From contig JABAKD010000016.1 in NCBI GenBank assembly GCA_012845835.1, forward strand, positions 15,455,625 to 15,519,624: a stretch of DNA of 64,000 nt, in the 5' to 3' direction. The notes beneath the pieces are model-generated. The model did not search any database and was not told the origin of the DNA. It saw only the letters and a list, made by a program, of their open reading frames with translations. Positions 1 to 12,185 of this stretch are shown here, one piece after another. Positions within the stretch are counted from its first letter, which is position 1. Every line of letters begins with the position of its first letter. The stretch is from Undaria pinnatifida. Lineage: Eukaryota; Sar; Phaeophyceae; Laminariales; Alariaceae. Position numbers and translations under genes: made by a program.

Positions 1-1254
1 GAAGCGCACGTATCCTCTCCCACCACACCGTTCACAGAGCGTTGCCGTGCAACCTTGTAGTGGCCAGCAGCCCTGCACGGAAGCACCTCCCCATCGAAAC
101 CTTCGCTTTCCCGGCTCCTCCATTTGAATTGGCGATGCCGTTGCCTTCCTTTCCTTTTCCAGACCTTCCCCGATCCCCCATGCGCCTTTCTATCTTTCCT
201 TCCGTAATTACTCCCTCTTTTTCCGACGCGCGCAAGCGAGTCTGACGAGCCCGTCGACTTGGCAAGTGTCTCGTACTTGCTTCGAACGAGGTTGGTGATA
301 TCCTTGCGATCGTGTGCCTGCTTGAGATTTAAGTCTCGAATCTCGAGCGCGTACTCGGCAGCAGGCAAGGCAGAAACAACGCAAGTGTACAGAGTGTTGT
401 CGTCTACCCTGATGCCCACGATGTTAAGCATTTCACGCAAGTCCTCCATCGCGTACAACATCTCTACGGGATGATCCTCCTTCTTGATCGTGAAGTTGTA
501 CGACTCTCGCATACAGATGCTGTTTTGCGCATTCTTCTTGGTGTCGTATCAATCTACTGTTGATTCCCAACATTCCCTGGGAAACTTACTCCGGTGAAAA
601 GTTGCTTGGTCTACGGTAGTCTGCAAAGCTTGAGAGAGAAACACCCAGACCATAGATTGCCGCTCGTACATCGAGGCCATTACCCCTGGGCCAGGCGCGG
701 TCGCTTCCTTCGGCCCCAATCTCAACGTACGGGTGGCTATCAAGGATTGACTGGAATCCATGCAGCTCCGCATAGACTCTCATCTTGTTCGAGAAGGAGT
801 CGGAATTCTTTTTTCCCTTGAAGGTAGGAACAGCCATCTTGGGTTGCCCCAAAAATGGCCGGCTACGAAGAATATCCCGCACAGTGATTGAAGGCTCACC
901 TAGAGGGCCATCGCCCCAATCTTGCCCTCTGCAGCCAAGCTGATACCCAGTGGGATCAGCTTCCGCAGCATCACCACGCTCCTCCTCGTGGCTCCCGGTG
1001 CCATCGTCGGAGCGATCCAACGATGGCGACACAGCACCCGTCCCTGCTGTATCTACGGCAGGTAACCTTTGCTCCCCGCCGGACTTTCGCTGTGTCCCGC
1101 CTTCTCGGTTATTTTTCAACAACGCAGCCATCGTTTGAGGCAGTTCTGCATGAGACGACTTTTGACGCTCCTCCGCATCTGCGGCTGCTTGTTGTGAACC
1201 TCGGAGAGCGAGGTCCTGCTCTGATACAGCGGCGCTAAGATAATCTAAAAACGT
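1..1254 (-). pseudogene. Decayed Ty1/copia-type gag, left copy
   Basis: Read on the - strand, this starts just inside the LTR at 1298-1518 and runs off the left edge. A 181-codon open stretch (1131-586) holds a gag-like part with the motif RSRPFLGQPKMAVPTFKGKK. After two stops, a second stretch around 480-250 reads EMLYAMEDLREMLNIVGIRV, then SALPAAEYALEIRDL and NLVRSKYETLAKSTG. That pattern is typical of copia gag (the UBN2-like region). Further left, a basic Lys/Arg/Gly-rich stretch precedes a zinc-knuckle-like Cys-His pattern. The start codon used in the right copy (32050) is ACG here, and stops near 583 and 550 break the frame, so it is not functional. No protease, integrase or reverse transcriptase is seen. 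Confidence 0.75.
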
Positions 1255-1297
1255 TCATCACCCATGATGAGGCTGCGTCGGTACCAACGCACTAAAG

Positions 1298-1518
1298 TGT
1301 TCGTCAGCCCCAAGCAAAGTTGTCAAAACACTCGGACAGACGATGATGTGATGATTTAGGTCGTTCATTATTATCTCCCAGCCGAGTAGGGACAACAGAA
1401 AAAAGTGGACACCGTGCGTCATCTCATACCCGCTCAGATGCCAAGATCCACATACACCACAGTATGCCAATATCCCGAACCGGCACGTAACTGTCAAGCT
1501 AAAGAGGCACAAATAACA
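1298..1518 (-). repeat. LTR of the copia-type element, left copy
   Basis: This 221 bp sequence starts TGTTCGTCAGCC and ends AAATAACA, the TG...CA form of LTRs. It lies immediately upstream, on the - strand, of the gag remnant. It matches 32094-32314 over its full length. Its first and last parts also resemble the 278 bp LTRs at 5185 and 8010 (shared TGTTCGT start and a CCCGAA-CGGCACG block), so the two elements are probably related. The partner LTR would be left of the window. Confidence 0.7.
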
Positions 1519-1579
1519 TCCTTCACCCTCTCTCCCTCGCGTTCGTGCTGATTGTTTACGTTGTTATATGTTTATCCAG

Positions 1580-4500
1580 ATCGCAGCCTGGTGACGAATT
1601 TACCGAAGGAGACGATGTCCTTCCTGGGGTTTCCCTTCCCAGAAAACGTCCAGTCTTTCGCCACGCACGGCCAGGTGCTCGATTACCTCTGCTCTTACGC
1701 CGATCAGCACGAGCTCCACCCGCTCATCAAACTGGGGTGCCCGGTAGAGTCCATCCGGCCGATCCCTATAGACTCATCGCCTACCCCTCTTGCAAACTCC
1801 GTCAACGCCGCCGCCGACGGTAGTGACGAAATACCACCGGCGGCAAAGGCACGCGGTGAACAAGATAAACCCGAGGCGTTCGATGGGTGGGAAGTGGTTT
1901 ACCGACGCGACCGCGATAATGGGAGCACGCGGGAGCACGTAGGGATAGCGTCAAATGGGGGGGGTGACGGTGCCACTAGCGTGGTGGAAATTTTCGACGC
2001 CGTATGCGTTTGCAACGGGCACTTCGACAAGCCGTTTGTTCCTCAGGTAGAGGGCTTCGAAGGTTTCCAGGGGACGAGCATGCACGCGTATGCTTACGAC
2101 ACGCCGGACGTGGAGGCATTCGTGGGGCGGAGGGTGTTGTGCGTCGGGTCCAGGTCAAGCGGGGCCGACATCGCGCGCGAGGTGTCCTCCGTCGGTAAGG
2201 ATACGTTTGTCGGATGCAGTAAGGGACACCCAATAAGAAGCAGTAGTACTAGACCAGGCTGGGTTTCTTACTTGGGAGAGGGTGCGTTCTCGTACACTTT
2301 TTTTTGTTTTTTTCGCTCATGCCATTTATGGTCTTCGCAGTTTTTCATTTTCTTTCTCCCTCCCTAGGCATAACTTAGATCCGGGATCACTGAGCAGGCT
2401 CTTCTCCCCCCTGCATGCCTTCGTTTTTATCGCGAGAAGAGGTCAGCCCTTTCCTCCCCCGTCGACTCGCGTCGAACTTACCCTCAGTATTAACGGCTCC
2501 CGGATTTCTTATATTCCTGTGAATGTCGGCCTTCCGCTGTTTGTTAGTGCTGTTTGGTGTCTTGTACGGTGTTTACGCTTTAGCAGATTATCTGTATGTG
2601 TTGAAACTCATTGGTTTAGGTTCCACCGCAATCGGCTCAGGCTGCGCCGCGCTTATACGCACATTTTTGACCGTATGTAACCCCTTTGGAACTTCACCCT
2701 CGTTTATTGCGATAATCTTCTTGGAAGTAGTGCATTCCCCCGCCCCAGTGTTTGAATGGTTAATCAATCACTGCGGAAAGTGTTTCGACGATTATGGGGA
2801 AAACTACTTGGATTTAGTGTGGGACAATGGTTGCTGTAAGAAAAGGGCCCAACCTCTGCGCGGCTTCGTGGTATCTTGCCAATCGACTCGTGACTGCTCG
2901 AACGGACGTGGGATGCACCAAGGAGCATGCACCAAGGAGCGAACGGTCGTATGTTTATTCTTGACCCCTTCCCTCGCGATGGGTGCACGCGGGCTGTCCA
3001 ACCGTCTCTTGCGGCGCGTGCCGGCCATGTATCAGTCGGGGATTTTTTCCCGCGTTTCGTTTCTTCGCGCGTTTCCCAATGTTACCTTAGCGTGAAAACA
3101 AGGCCCACTGTGTGTTTCTGTTTCTGCGGTGGTCAGAGAAACGCATGCATCGAAGGCAAACTATCCCTAACCTTTTCAAGGCAAAGCACGTTGGTTTGCA
3201 CCCCGGCAAGTGTCTGCTGTCACAACAGTGACTGATTCTCTCTTTCGTTTTCCCCGCCCTCTTTGTTACCAGCGAGCGCGGTTCATGTCTGCGACCGGGC
3301 AGCTTCTGAGAGCCTACGGGGGGGGGAGCGGGGGAAAGTGTGGTGGCGGCCAGCGCTGGAAAAGTTTGAGGGCGCGAATACCGTGTGGTTTAAGGACGGG
3401 ACGTCTGCAGAGGTGACCTCGGCTGGTTTGTTTGTTTGTTTGTTTGTTTAAATCGTCGACAGGACGGGTATAAAATGTAAAAATGAACCTTAAACTCACC
3501 GCACTTGCACATGTGTGTCTTGTTGTGTCAATTTAACCTTAGTTGTCGAAACAACGGTGCGGCCGGGAGTGAGCTGCCTTTGTCGGATGCAATATAAATA
3601 TACGATGCGAGTGTTTGTGCCCCCCCCCTCCCTCCCCCGTCCTTATGTTCAGCGCTTGGGTGAATCAGTGTTTGCGCGGAGCTTTAGAGTCGCGGTATTA
3701 AGAGTGTGCGTGTTTTCCCGAGAACAGGGATCATAGTGCGTTGCTCTACAAGGTTTCTGCGGCGTACGTCGCCACGCTCAACGGAGCAATACCAAGCTTC
3801 ACGACGCATGTACACCGGAGTATAGATGTAGGAAAAATAGTGGCAGCTGCTTACGCGCACAGAACAGTTTTCTGCGCTTCTCGACGGGAACTTGCGCGCC
3901 CTCAGGAGTGGGTTGTGGCGATTATCGGCAAGTGGCAGTTGGTGACTGTAGTGTTTATTGTACCAGGAGTAACTACTCTCTGCGACGAAGTGTGACGTCG
4001 TATTCTGGCGAATCGATGCGAGGGAGAGCCCTGGGTGAGAGCCCCCGGCTGATGGCAGTTGAGAGGCCTCATTGATCCCAAATTGTGTATCTGGCACGAA
4101 TTGAAGCGACGACGAAATACTACAACAGGAAGTCGCAGCTGTTGTAGTGATATCCTTGCCGTCCGGTGGCGCCCGGCCCAAGCGTTTCATATTGAAATAT
4201 CTGATGTATGAAGTCCAAATCCGCATTCCATCCGAGACGTAATGCCAAACATGTATACACGATGCGGTATAAGCTACGCCGCCCGATCTGTACGTCGATT
4301 GGATAACAGCACTGAGACAGCCATTGCTTATGACTCATCGATAAAACTGAGAACTCACTTTATAAAAACGAAACCAAACGCCAACTGTGAGTTCTTCCGA
4401 TCGTGTACCTATATCTAACATGTTTAATTCCGCTGATGTAGGTGGACACCGTTGTGTGGTGCACCGGCTACAGCTACTCTTTTCCGTTCTTGGAAGGGTC

Positions 4501-7500
4501 GGGTCTGCTCACACCTCCTTCGAAGTTGCGCGTCCACCCGCTTTACGAGCAGCTTTTCCACGTAAAGCATCCGTCTCTGTCCTTCGTTGGCCTGCCGCAG
4601 AGGTGAGACCCGTAGTCGTGAACAACGCATACACCGGACCAATCAGGATCTAGATCACCTAGGTTACATGTTCCTTCGTGGGACCCATGAAGAGCCATCC
4701 CTCTATAGTGCGGTAGGGGTTGCACTTTTCGGGTCGAGACGCCTCCGACCGGTTGAGCTCCTCGAGTGTTGAACCATCGGTTAGTACGATACTTTTACGG
4801 GTATATTTGTTTTTTTTAAGACTAGCGCCATAGCAATGTTGGTCGGGTCGCGCGAGGACGAATTCTTCGAAGCCGTGTTTCGGGCGAGATGTTGAGCTCC
4901 TCGTGATAGGAGATCAGAAAATCCTTAGAATATGCTGCGCTCCTAGCGTTGAGTGACGCATGTACAGCGACCAAACTAATGACGAGTACGGTCTTACCAA
5001 GCGCCTACGATATAGATAGTAAGGTATACCTCTTTTTGTCTACTTCGCTTTCTGCATGACGGGGGCTCCTTAACCCCCTTTAGAGCCGCCAAACCCCTCC
5101 CTATACTAACTTCAAGTCATTTTTGTAAGAGAAAAGGGTTTCCAGTGGTGAAGGCGTTAACAACCGAAAATCGTCGGGATGCCGTATTCGTTAGCTCCAA
5201 GCGGGGTAGGTTTCAAGTCATTGTATTACGTCTCCCAACCACAGGGTAGAGGCAAATCGAGCAGAGAACTCATGCGTGGGACCTCTGAGAAGAGAACTCG
5301 TGCGTAAGACCTCCGAGAAGAGTGGGCTCCCGAGCAAGAGCGCTCAGCAGTCCACCATCAAGAACGCCACCCAGGTAGTACTAGGTACCGAATAATAGTC
5401 CAATAGCCCGAAACGGCACGAAACTGATACGTAACTGTCATACTGAAAATCCCAAATCAACACCCTCCCGGATTCTTCACAAGACAGTGACGAATCAACA
5501 ACTGACTCAATTTCATCACCTAAAACAACAAAAAATAGCAAGAGGAAACTCATCCCCATGAGCGAAAACCTCTCCCATACTCCCACTTACAACCATTGTA
5601 ATCACAAGAGGAGATTACAACAGCCGCGCCATCAGGGCAAAAGCTAATGCGACAGATAAAATGCCAGAAATCGCAAGGTCACCTGGCCAAAGGTCTCCCG
5701 TTGTCCCCTACTACCGCCATAGATACACAGATCATATCGGCAAAATAATATAGCATAAAGTCTTGTCCGCAAACATAGAATTTATTTGACGCGAAAATTA
5801 GCCTACGCCCTCCCCGATACAAAGAGTATCTGACCATCCACAAGCCACCCCGTTTTTCATTGCAAAAAAGTGCTAAACAAGTTGCTTGTGAAATAAATCA
5901 AATTCTCAAAATGTCTCATCCTTCGAATTCCCAAAAAAGATTGCAACCACGCATCAAGTTCAGAAAATCAACATCGATAATCCAATGACTAAGTGTGACT
6001 TTGCACCCCCTCTCTCGTTTGAGACCAGTATGTCCTGTACTGTACGGTCACAAGGATGCCCCGTCCCATCTCATCAACACACGTAGGCAACCACAAACTA
6101 GAGATACCAGCAAAACCTATTAGCCAACGTAACCAATCCTCGCCAACAAGCGTAATTACCCGAAATATTGGTCATTCGCAAACCATCATAAAACCGAAAA
6201 TACTCTCCTTTTGGCTTTTGTTTGCTATATCTCCAAATAATCGAATAAAGAAACTATTAAAATGCCGCCACTGTCGATACGAACAGCTCAAGCCCTCTCA
6301 GCTACGTAAACTATTCGACCATCGCAAAAACATTTCGTGCTTCACTCCTCCTTTGCGAACAAGCATTCGCAATGATACCGTTGGTAAAACAACCAATCAA
6401 TCATGAATATGCCCACTTCTATTTTGCAATCAGTCAGAATACTACTGCCAAAACAAAAGATTCCCGCAAAATTCAATACAATCAGTGCCACCATCAATAC
6501 CATACATTAGCGGTACACCTCTCAATTTGGTGTACCTACGTGCCCTTTTCTCCACATCGTTATTGTATGTATATCAGCTCCACCAGTTCCCTTCGGGCCT
6601 CGTCTACACCAGAAAAACACTACAAGTTTTTCGGATTCACAAAGACTGTTTGATTTGAACATGAAAAACACACTTTCAAATTTACCAGGCGTTATCGTTA
6701 TGTATATCAGCTCCACCAGTTCCCTTCTGGTCCTGCCTGTACCAGAAGAACACTACAAGTTTTTCGGATTTACAAAGACTGTTTGATTTGAACATGAAAA
6801 ACATTTCAAAACTACCTGGCGAAAAGGGCTACGTGTACCATCCAGAACGAATCTTAGATGGTACTATCTGCGGGTCTTCACTCTAACCGCAAATGAACCG
6901 CCTATTATTTAACGGGTCTTCACTCTTGCCGTAAATAAATAAACGTCATATTCGACCAAAAACAATGCTTCGATCGAAAAGTGAATCCATCGTAAAAATT
7001 ACTTCACCACTTTGACCAGACCTGTACCCCCCCCTCGCCCCGCGATGTTGCCGAATCATGAAGCTCTGGCTGGCGAAATAATGAACCGATCTGCTCCCTC
7101 CATGACCTCTCCTGCTGCCGCTGTTGCTGCTGCATATCATGGAGTGCGTGCGGCCATGCCGCTCGACTTGTTTCCAGGACGAAACCCCATCGTTATTTGG
7201 TACTGCTGCAGACAGCCCACGATTACCCCACGTCCTTTCCTACCGCTGTTACCAGCAGCAGGAAGCACGCGGCTATTATGCCGCGCGACTTCGCCCTACC
7301 AAATCACTCACCATGGTAGGGTGCACACGGCTGGCGGCCATGCGACTTCTCGCGGAAAAATGCAGATAACCCCATACCTGCTGCCTCCACAACCAACCTT
7401 CTGAAGTAGAGGGCGCACGGCAAACATATAACAAAATAAATGCCGCGCGGCTAAAATCCCCCCGCTCGCAACACACGGCGAGGGTGCCTACGGCTGTACT

Positions 7501-10375
7501 TCCGCCATTGGGCTTTTAGCTGCTGCTGTAAACCCCCTTGTCCGCTGTATACGGTGGGGGTGTCCTAGGTTACGTTATCACCATGAACGTAAGCTGCTGC
7601 TACTCCCTGCCTACGGTCATGCTCCACCGTAGGGCTTTAGCTACAACTGCTGTAGTACATAGTCTACAGCAGCTGTGGCTTCTGCCTGAAAACGACGTCT
7701 CCACAAAAACACCATCTCCGGGTCCGAAGACAACTCGCCTATCAAGCTGCCCTCCTTCTTCCACCATCGAAGAACTCCGACGATGGCAGTACATCATCTC
7801 TCCCTGCCATACCAGCGGTGGCTCTCTCCTTCTCCCCACCGGACTCCTCCTTGCGCCTTGCTGCTCGTCTCTGCTGATTTCAAAAAAGGTTGGCTCCACA
7901 AACATGGCCCTTCCTTCCCCACCAAGCTTCGATGAAAGCACGGCCCTGTTCCAATACTGCTGACCCGTAAACCCCTCATGAGGCTCGACCGAATTTGTTC
8001 GCTCTAGGGTGTTCGTTAGCTCCAAGCGGGGTAGGTTTCAAGTCATTGTATTGCGTCTCCCAACCATAGGGTAGAGGCAAATCGAGCAGAGAACTCATGC
8101 GTGGGACCTCTGAGAAGAGAACTCGTGCGTAAGACGTCCGAGAAGAGTGGGCTCCCGAGCAAGAGCGCTCAGCAGTCCACCATCAAGAACGCCACCCAGG
8201 TAGTACTAGGTACCGAATAATAGTCCAATAGCCCGAAACGGCACGAAACTGATACGTAACTGTCATACTGAAAATCCCAAATCAACATGCCGTTCTTGTT
8301 TTTGCGATTTTTGTTGTTGTTGTTGTATACCCATATAGATCGTGTTTATTTCTTCGGGTTGCACTTTTCAGTTAACTCAAAGATCAGTTTTTGGGTGAGG
8401 TAGGTGAGGTATGTAGGTATACGGATCCTCTGTTAAGGATCCCCGGAAAAAAAATGGCGCGCCTCTTCCCTAACATAGGTCGCGGTTTGTACGAGTATCA
8501 CCGTGCTGCGCCCCGTGTCATGCAGTATATCTGTCGATATGATTTGTTGTGCAGGGTCTGCGTAGGACAGATCCATCCCAGGAAATATATGCTAGATCAT
8601 TCAGATCACCCGATTCTCACCCGGCATGTGATTGATAGGCTGTGCAGATCATAGACCAGGCTGGAACACACAGGTCACGCATAGGGATCTGGTATGGACG
8701 ACGTGTGACGCAAACGTCGAAGGACCGGTGGAGCATGGTGCCCGTGTGTTTTGTACGCTGAACAAACGAGCTTCCACAGACCGAGATACATAATCCGTTA
8801 CATACAGCGCATCACCGAACACATGGGATATGTCGTATCGCGCCTAAGGCAGGTGTTTTCCAGAGTCGTCTGATGCAGCTTTCTAATCGGTCAACAGTGG
8901 ATGAATCATCGTGCTGCTGAAACTCCTGTACTTCCGGGGTCTGCGACCTTCACCGTCTCATTTCGAATATCCATGTCGGAGGGTGATGCCCATGTCGCGT
9001 AATTGCTTTGAAGACGTATCTGGCGTCCTCAATCCCTTTTACGCGGTGCCCCTCCTTGCCCTTGGATTGATTCTTCGCGACGGATTTTCTGAACCAGATC
9101 GTAGTGGCTTAATTTTTCTGTGCAAGGGTCGTTGTTGTTGGTATCTGAGGCTGCTACTGGCTTCATCGTACGACTTGCTTCAGCAACCCGATGCTTCCAG
9201 CTATTATGTGACCGTGTCGTATAGGTATCTGCTAGAGATACGCCATAACTGCTGAACTAACAAATAGCCCTGTCAAAGCGTAACATCTGACAATATATAC
9301 GTGTTTCGAAGATAGCGTCCACCGCTTCCGCGAAAGTGCCGACTATCTCCGCGCGTACATCCACTGCAGCGCTTGCCGTTCCTGCCGGTGACGACGCAGA
9401 AATGATTTCCGCTCGCCAAGGTTCGGTTACGCCAAATCATCCTAGCATGGCGGTTCTGGTCGCCCCATAGCGACGTTATTGTGGTAATGTATGGTCGTTT
9501 CTGAACTTCTTGCTTCAACCTGCCTATGTCTCTCTGCCTCCGTCCCCCTTCCCTCTCAATTGTTGGAGGTGTCTCTGTCAGGAGTAGGAATGGTGCTCCG
9601 TTTCGAAAGAGGTGCGTGTTCAATGGTCAAATTACCAAGGCAAAAATCAAATGAGTACGCCTCCCCTGAGTCCACCCCCCTCCCCGCGCCTCGCCGCCCC
9701 CCACCCCCGATCCCTTCGCGCCGGACCCTTCACTGCTTTCCGATGGACGACAGCATCGTACCGTTCCCACTGTTCGAGGTCCAGGCCAACGCTGTGGCCG
9801 CGGTTATCGGTGGGAGAAGCTCCTTGCCCTCCCTCGCAGAGCGCGAGCAGTGGCTCAAAAACGAGGAGGAGACAGGACAGCGAGAACGGTCCATCAGCCC
9901 CACCTCCCGCGCGGTGCATGTGCTCCACGGATTGCAGTGGGCTTACTTGAGACGCCTTTTGCGCCTCGCTGCGCCGGGGGCGGTGGCGCGACCACCGTCG
10001 GGCTTCTCGGAGGCTGTTACAGCGGGTGCCGATATTAACAGCCCCGGTGACGCCGGCTTAGGGAATGCCGCACTGCCGTCTGGAGCCCGGGAAGCAGCAA
10101 ATGAGCTGAAGGTGAAGGAAGAAAATATCGAAGAAGTGCTGCGTACGTTGGCCATTAGAGAGGCGATTTACAACGACGCGTCGGACAGCCGACCAAAGTT
10201 CCCGGGAGCGCCGGACGACTACCGGCTGCGCGAGTACCGCGTAGACCGAGAGAGCACGAGCTTTTCTGTGTCCTTGGCAGACCGTAAGGCAAACGGGGAG
10301 GATCCTTCGGCAGCGGTGGCAGCGGCGGCGGCTATCGCGTCAATAGACTTGAAAGATAAACCTGCTGAGGCGTAA
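1580..10375 (+). CDS. Flavin-containing monooxygenase, left copy (exons 2-5; exon 1 outside window)
   Basis: Class B flavoprotein monooxygenase of the FMO family, which uses NADPH, O2 and FAD to oxygenate soft nucleophiles (N or S atoms); the substrate cannot be read from sequence. Exons: 1580-2194, 3273-3412, 4442-4602, 9754-10375. All introns are GT-AG and the phases (1, 0, 2) join exactly. Exon 2 holds the TNLPKETMSFLGFPFP block, the FMO-type FxGxxxHxxxY pattern in FQGTSMHAYAY, and the NADPH-binding loop GSRSSG, where the usual second glycine is Arg. Exon 4 carries the TGY motif intact (WCTGYSYSFPFLE). Exon 5 starts IVPFPLFEVQ, ends with RPKFPGAPDDYR and stops at 10373-10375. The first exon, with the FAD loop, must lie left of position 1. 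Intron 4 is 5.15 kb because of a 3.1 kb LTR element. About 97 percent identical in protein to the right copy. Confidence 0.9.
2195..3272. other. FMO intron 2, left copy
   Basis: Donor GTAAGG and acceptor TTACCAG frame a T-rich intron of 1078 bp; the right copy's equivalent (32991-34069) is 1079 bp. A long open frame on the + strand (190 codons here, 237 codons in the right copy) lies wholly inside the intron, but the differences between copies look unconstrained, so I do not call it a gene. No mobile element was recognised here. Confidence 0.7.
3425..3545 (-). repeat. Diverged A-tailed dispersed repeat in FMO intron 3
   Basis: A TTTG-rich run followed by an ATAAAATG segment, CTCACCGCACTTGCACATGT and a TGTGTCAATTTAAC tail parallels the order seen in the repeats at 22595, 26897 and 42752 (poly-T, AATAAAG, CTCACCACACTTCCACGT, GTGTCGATTTAAC). 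The repeat is also present at about 34222-34340 in the right copy. It is clearly older than the other members. Confidence 0.5.
4690..4995. repeat. Dispersed repeat family R2, copy in FMO intron 4 (left)
   Basis: The unit of roughly 280-300 bp starts around CCCTCTATAGTGCGGTAGGG, runs through CCGGTTGAGCTCCTCGAGTG, GGACTAGCGC-type and TTGGTCGG segments, and ends near a CTCAGAAAA(T)TCTTAGAATCTGCTGC block. The same order recurs at about 13015-13310 and 13508-13790, and at the equivalent right-copy positions (35570, 40858, 41343). No coding potential is seen. The CTATAGTGCGG start is shared with the clusters at 26.7 and 27.7 kb. Confidence 0.65.
5185..5462 (-). repeat. LTR (left) of the 3.1 kb element
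   Basis: It is 278 bp and pairs with 8010-8287 with only a few differences: TA versus TG at the start, TTACGTC versus TTGCGTC, and GACCTCC versus GACGTCC. The near identity indicates a young insertion. Confidence 0.92.
6558..6820. repeat. Tandem pair of about 135 bp inside the LTR element
   Basis: Two adjacent units share TATGTATATCAGCTCCACCA, a CACTACAAGTTTTTCGGAT block and ACTGTTTGATTTGAACATG, with a few differences between them. This is an internal duplication in the non-coding part of the element. A further pair of shorter echoes (GGGTCTTCACTCT) follows at about 6870-6925. Confidence 0.75.
8010..8287 (-). repeat. LTR (right) of the 3.1 kb element
   Basis: It is 278 bp, starts TGTTCGTTAGC and ends AAATCAACA. 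It is followed directly by the TGCCG target duplication and then by intron sequence (TTCTTGTTTTTGCGATTTTT) also present at about 36078 in the right copy. Confidence 0.92.
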
Positions 10376-10645
10376 CGATTTTGGTCGATGCTTTCCTTCT
10401 TTAAGTTCGAGGAGGTATCTATGCGGAATGTGATACCGCTTGCCCTTGGGGGGGCTGTAGCTGCTGGCTGATTCATTTTCTCAAAGCCATATTATATTAA
10501 TGAGGACGCGACGGCATCTTGTCCATCGGATTGGAGTGGCGTTGTTGCCGCCACGAAAGGAGCCCGTCGTGCTAGAACGGGAAATTTATAGGGTGTGTTT
10601 AGTAGTAGTAGGAGTGGTAATGGCAGCAGCAGCAGTAGGGTCTAC
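10376..10645 (+). other. FMO 3' flank, left copy
   Basis: This is the sequence directly after the FMO stop, matching 38190-38457. It probably includes the 3' UTR. No clear terminator or RNA gene is seen. A GTAGTAGTA/GCAGCAGCA-rich stretch precedes the dispersed module that starts at 10646. Confidence 0.4.
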
Positions 10646-12185
10646 AAGGGCTCCGCTCCGCGGGCGGCTGACGCCGCCCGCTACGCTCGCGCAAGGAAGA
10701 TTTCAACTAATAAATGTGAAGGGGGCAGAAAGAAGAGGCCCATGATTTATGGCAACTAGCGATTTGATAATGGCAAGAGCTACTTGTGCGGAGCTGATCG
10801 CCTTGTCTGTGCTGTGCTGTATGTTGGCGATGTCACGTTCTGATCGGCAGTAGTACGGGTGTAATTTGCGAAGAAGAATCGCGAAGAGGACCGAGATGGA
10901 GAACAAAACCATAGATGAAAAAGCAAAAAGACGAGTACACACACGTACCAACGGTGCCTGGTGGTACTCTGTGTGGCTCTAAAGAAATCACAGAGCTCCG
11001 CTCCGCATAGCTGCTGACGCCGCCCGCTACGCTCGCGCAAGAAATAATGCAACTAACTGAAACGTGAAAATAAATGGGGCAGGAAGAAGAGGCCCGTGAT
11101 TATTTGGTGCGAATAGGGAATTGATAATAATGCCAGGTGCTTGTGCAGAGCTAATTGCCCTGCGCTGTGCTGTGTGCTTGTTGATGTCACGTTCTGAACG
11201 GCAGTACGTGCGATATTTGCGGGGGGGGGGGCATGGGGACCGAGAGAGGACAATGAACTGAAGAAAGCAAAAAGACGAGCACACAATACACGTACATAAA
11301 CCAGGTATGTGTATCATACCTGGTACTACAACTACTACTAGAAACTGCTGCCGTGTGTTCGAAAGAACGCACAGCGCCGCACGACACAGCACCGCAAAAC
11401 GAAGGGCAAGGCACGGCACCGCACTGCGCTGCGCTGCGCTGCGCTGCGCTGCTGAGCTATATATGACCGTGTTGAACTGAGCTGGGGGTGCATTGTTTGT
11501 GATCCAATAACAACGTCATATGTGCAAATCTGGTGTAGTATTAATATTACCGGTACGTGGTATGACACTTCGAATATTATTGGCATGTACGAAGTAGTAA
11601 AAAGGTACAGCAAAGCACGCAGCATGGCAGAGCACGGCAAAGCGCAGCGCTTCGCTCTGCTGAGCTAGCGGCGCGCTGCGGTGCGCTGCTGAGTTGAGCT
11701 GCAGGGCATCGCAGGACACTGCACGGCGCTGCGTTGCTGTGAGCTATAGCGCTGCGATGGGGTGCTGGGCGGTGCGGAGCTGATGAGCAAAGCCCAGATA
11801 TCAGCTGATGAAACTTCGTCAAGTACAAAACAAGTGGTGGGAATCAAAGAAACGCTAAAGCGGGACCGTTCCGCAAGTAATGCACAGGTGGCAGATTAGC
11901 GGCAAATAGTAGGAAGTTCAACTTGACGAAAAGGAAGAAAAAATCGCGAAAAAGTTCAAAATCGTGTTGGCAGAGAAACCAAATTTGCAGGAAGCTGCTG
12001 AAAAGTCAAGAAACAACTGGCAGAACGAGCAGAAACAAAAACAATAAAGGCCGAGCAAGAAACCAAAGAAAAGCTGGACCGTTCCGCAAGTGATGCACGG
12101 AGGCGTTGTCGAAGTGGGACCCACGGAGATGCCAGGGAGGTGCCGACGGAGCACTTTCAGAAAAAAGATATATAGTAAGTCTATA
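10646..12185. repeat. Dispersed module R1, copy 1
   Basis: A 1.5 kb non-coding module. It has two head-to-tail subunits of about 340 bp (near 10646 and 10990). Each begins with CTCCGCTCCGC, a GC-rich hairpin and GCTACGCTCGCGCAAG, and continues through AAGAAGAGGCCC and GATGTCACGTTCTGA blocks to a G-run. A GCTGCGCTGC-rich stretch (11340-11800) and a tail with GCTGGACCGTTCCGCAAGTG and GAGCACTTTCAG follow. The first hairpin has a perfect 9 bp stem (10660-10668 with 10673-10681, loop TGAC). The module recurs at about 38458-40015 (by duplication) and independently at 57924-59860. Open frames here are alanine/cysteine/arginine-rich artefacts of the GCTGCG tract. Confidence 0.8.

Larger units (their letters stand above)
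5185..8287 (-). mobile_element. Non-autonomous LTR retrotransposon, 3.1 kb, inserted in FMO intron 4
   Basis: Two 278 bp direct repeats (5185-5462 and 8010-8287) flank 2547 bp of internal sequence. The 3' repeat has the canonical TG...CA ends; the 5' one starts TA. A 5 bp target duplication TGCCG lies at 5180-5184 and 8288-8292. The right copy of the duplication lacks the element and reads straight through the site (about 36070), so insertion followed the duplication or was lost cleanly. Read on the - strand, a purine run GGGAGGG abuts the LTR at 5463, which fits a polypurine tract and suggests - orientation. Internal frames are at most 141 codons and show no reverse transcriptase, integrase or protease, so enzymes must come from elsewhere. 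Part of the interior (about 7313-7500) resembles 29715-29900 near the copia fragment. Confidence 0.9.

Noticed and set aside
1552-2367. Treating the 271-codon frame 1552-2367 (and 32348-33163) as a stand-alone gene starting at its Met
   Set aside because: The first ten codons lie upstream of the CAG acceptor and the last ones run into the intron after GTAAG. The splice model restores FMO motifs on both sides.
9491-10375. Treating 9491-10375 (and 37323-38189) as a gene of about 290 codons starting at its Met
   Set aside because: The part before 9754 (37565) is C-rich intron. FMO similarity begins exactly at the acceptor, where the split codon fits exon 4.
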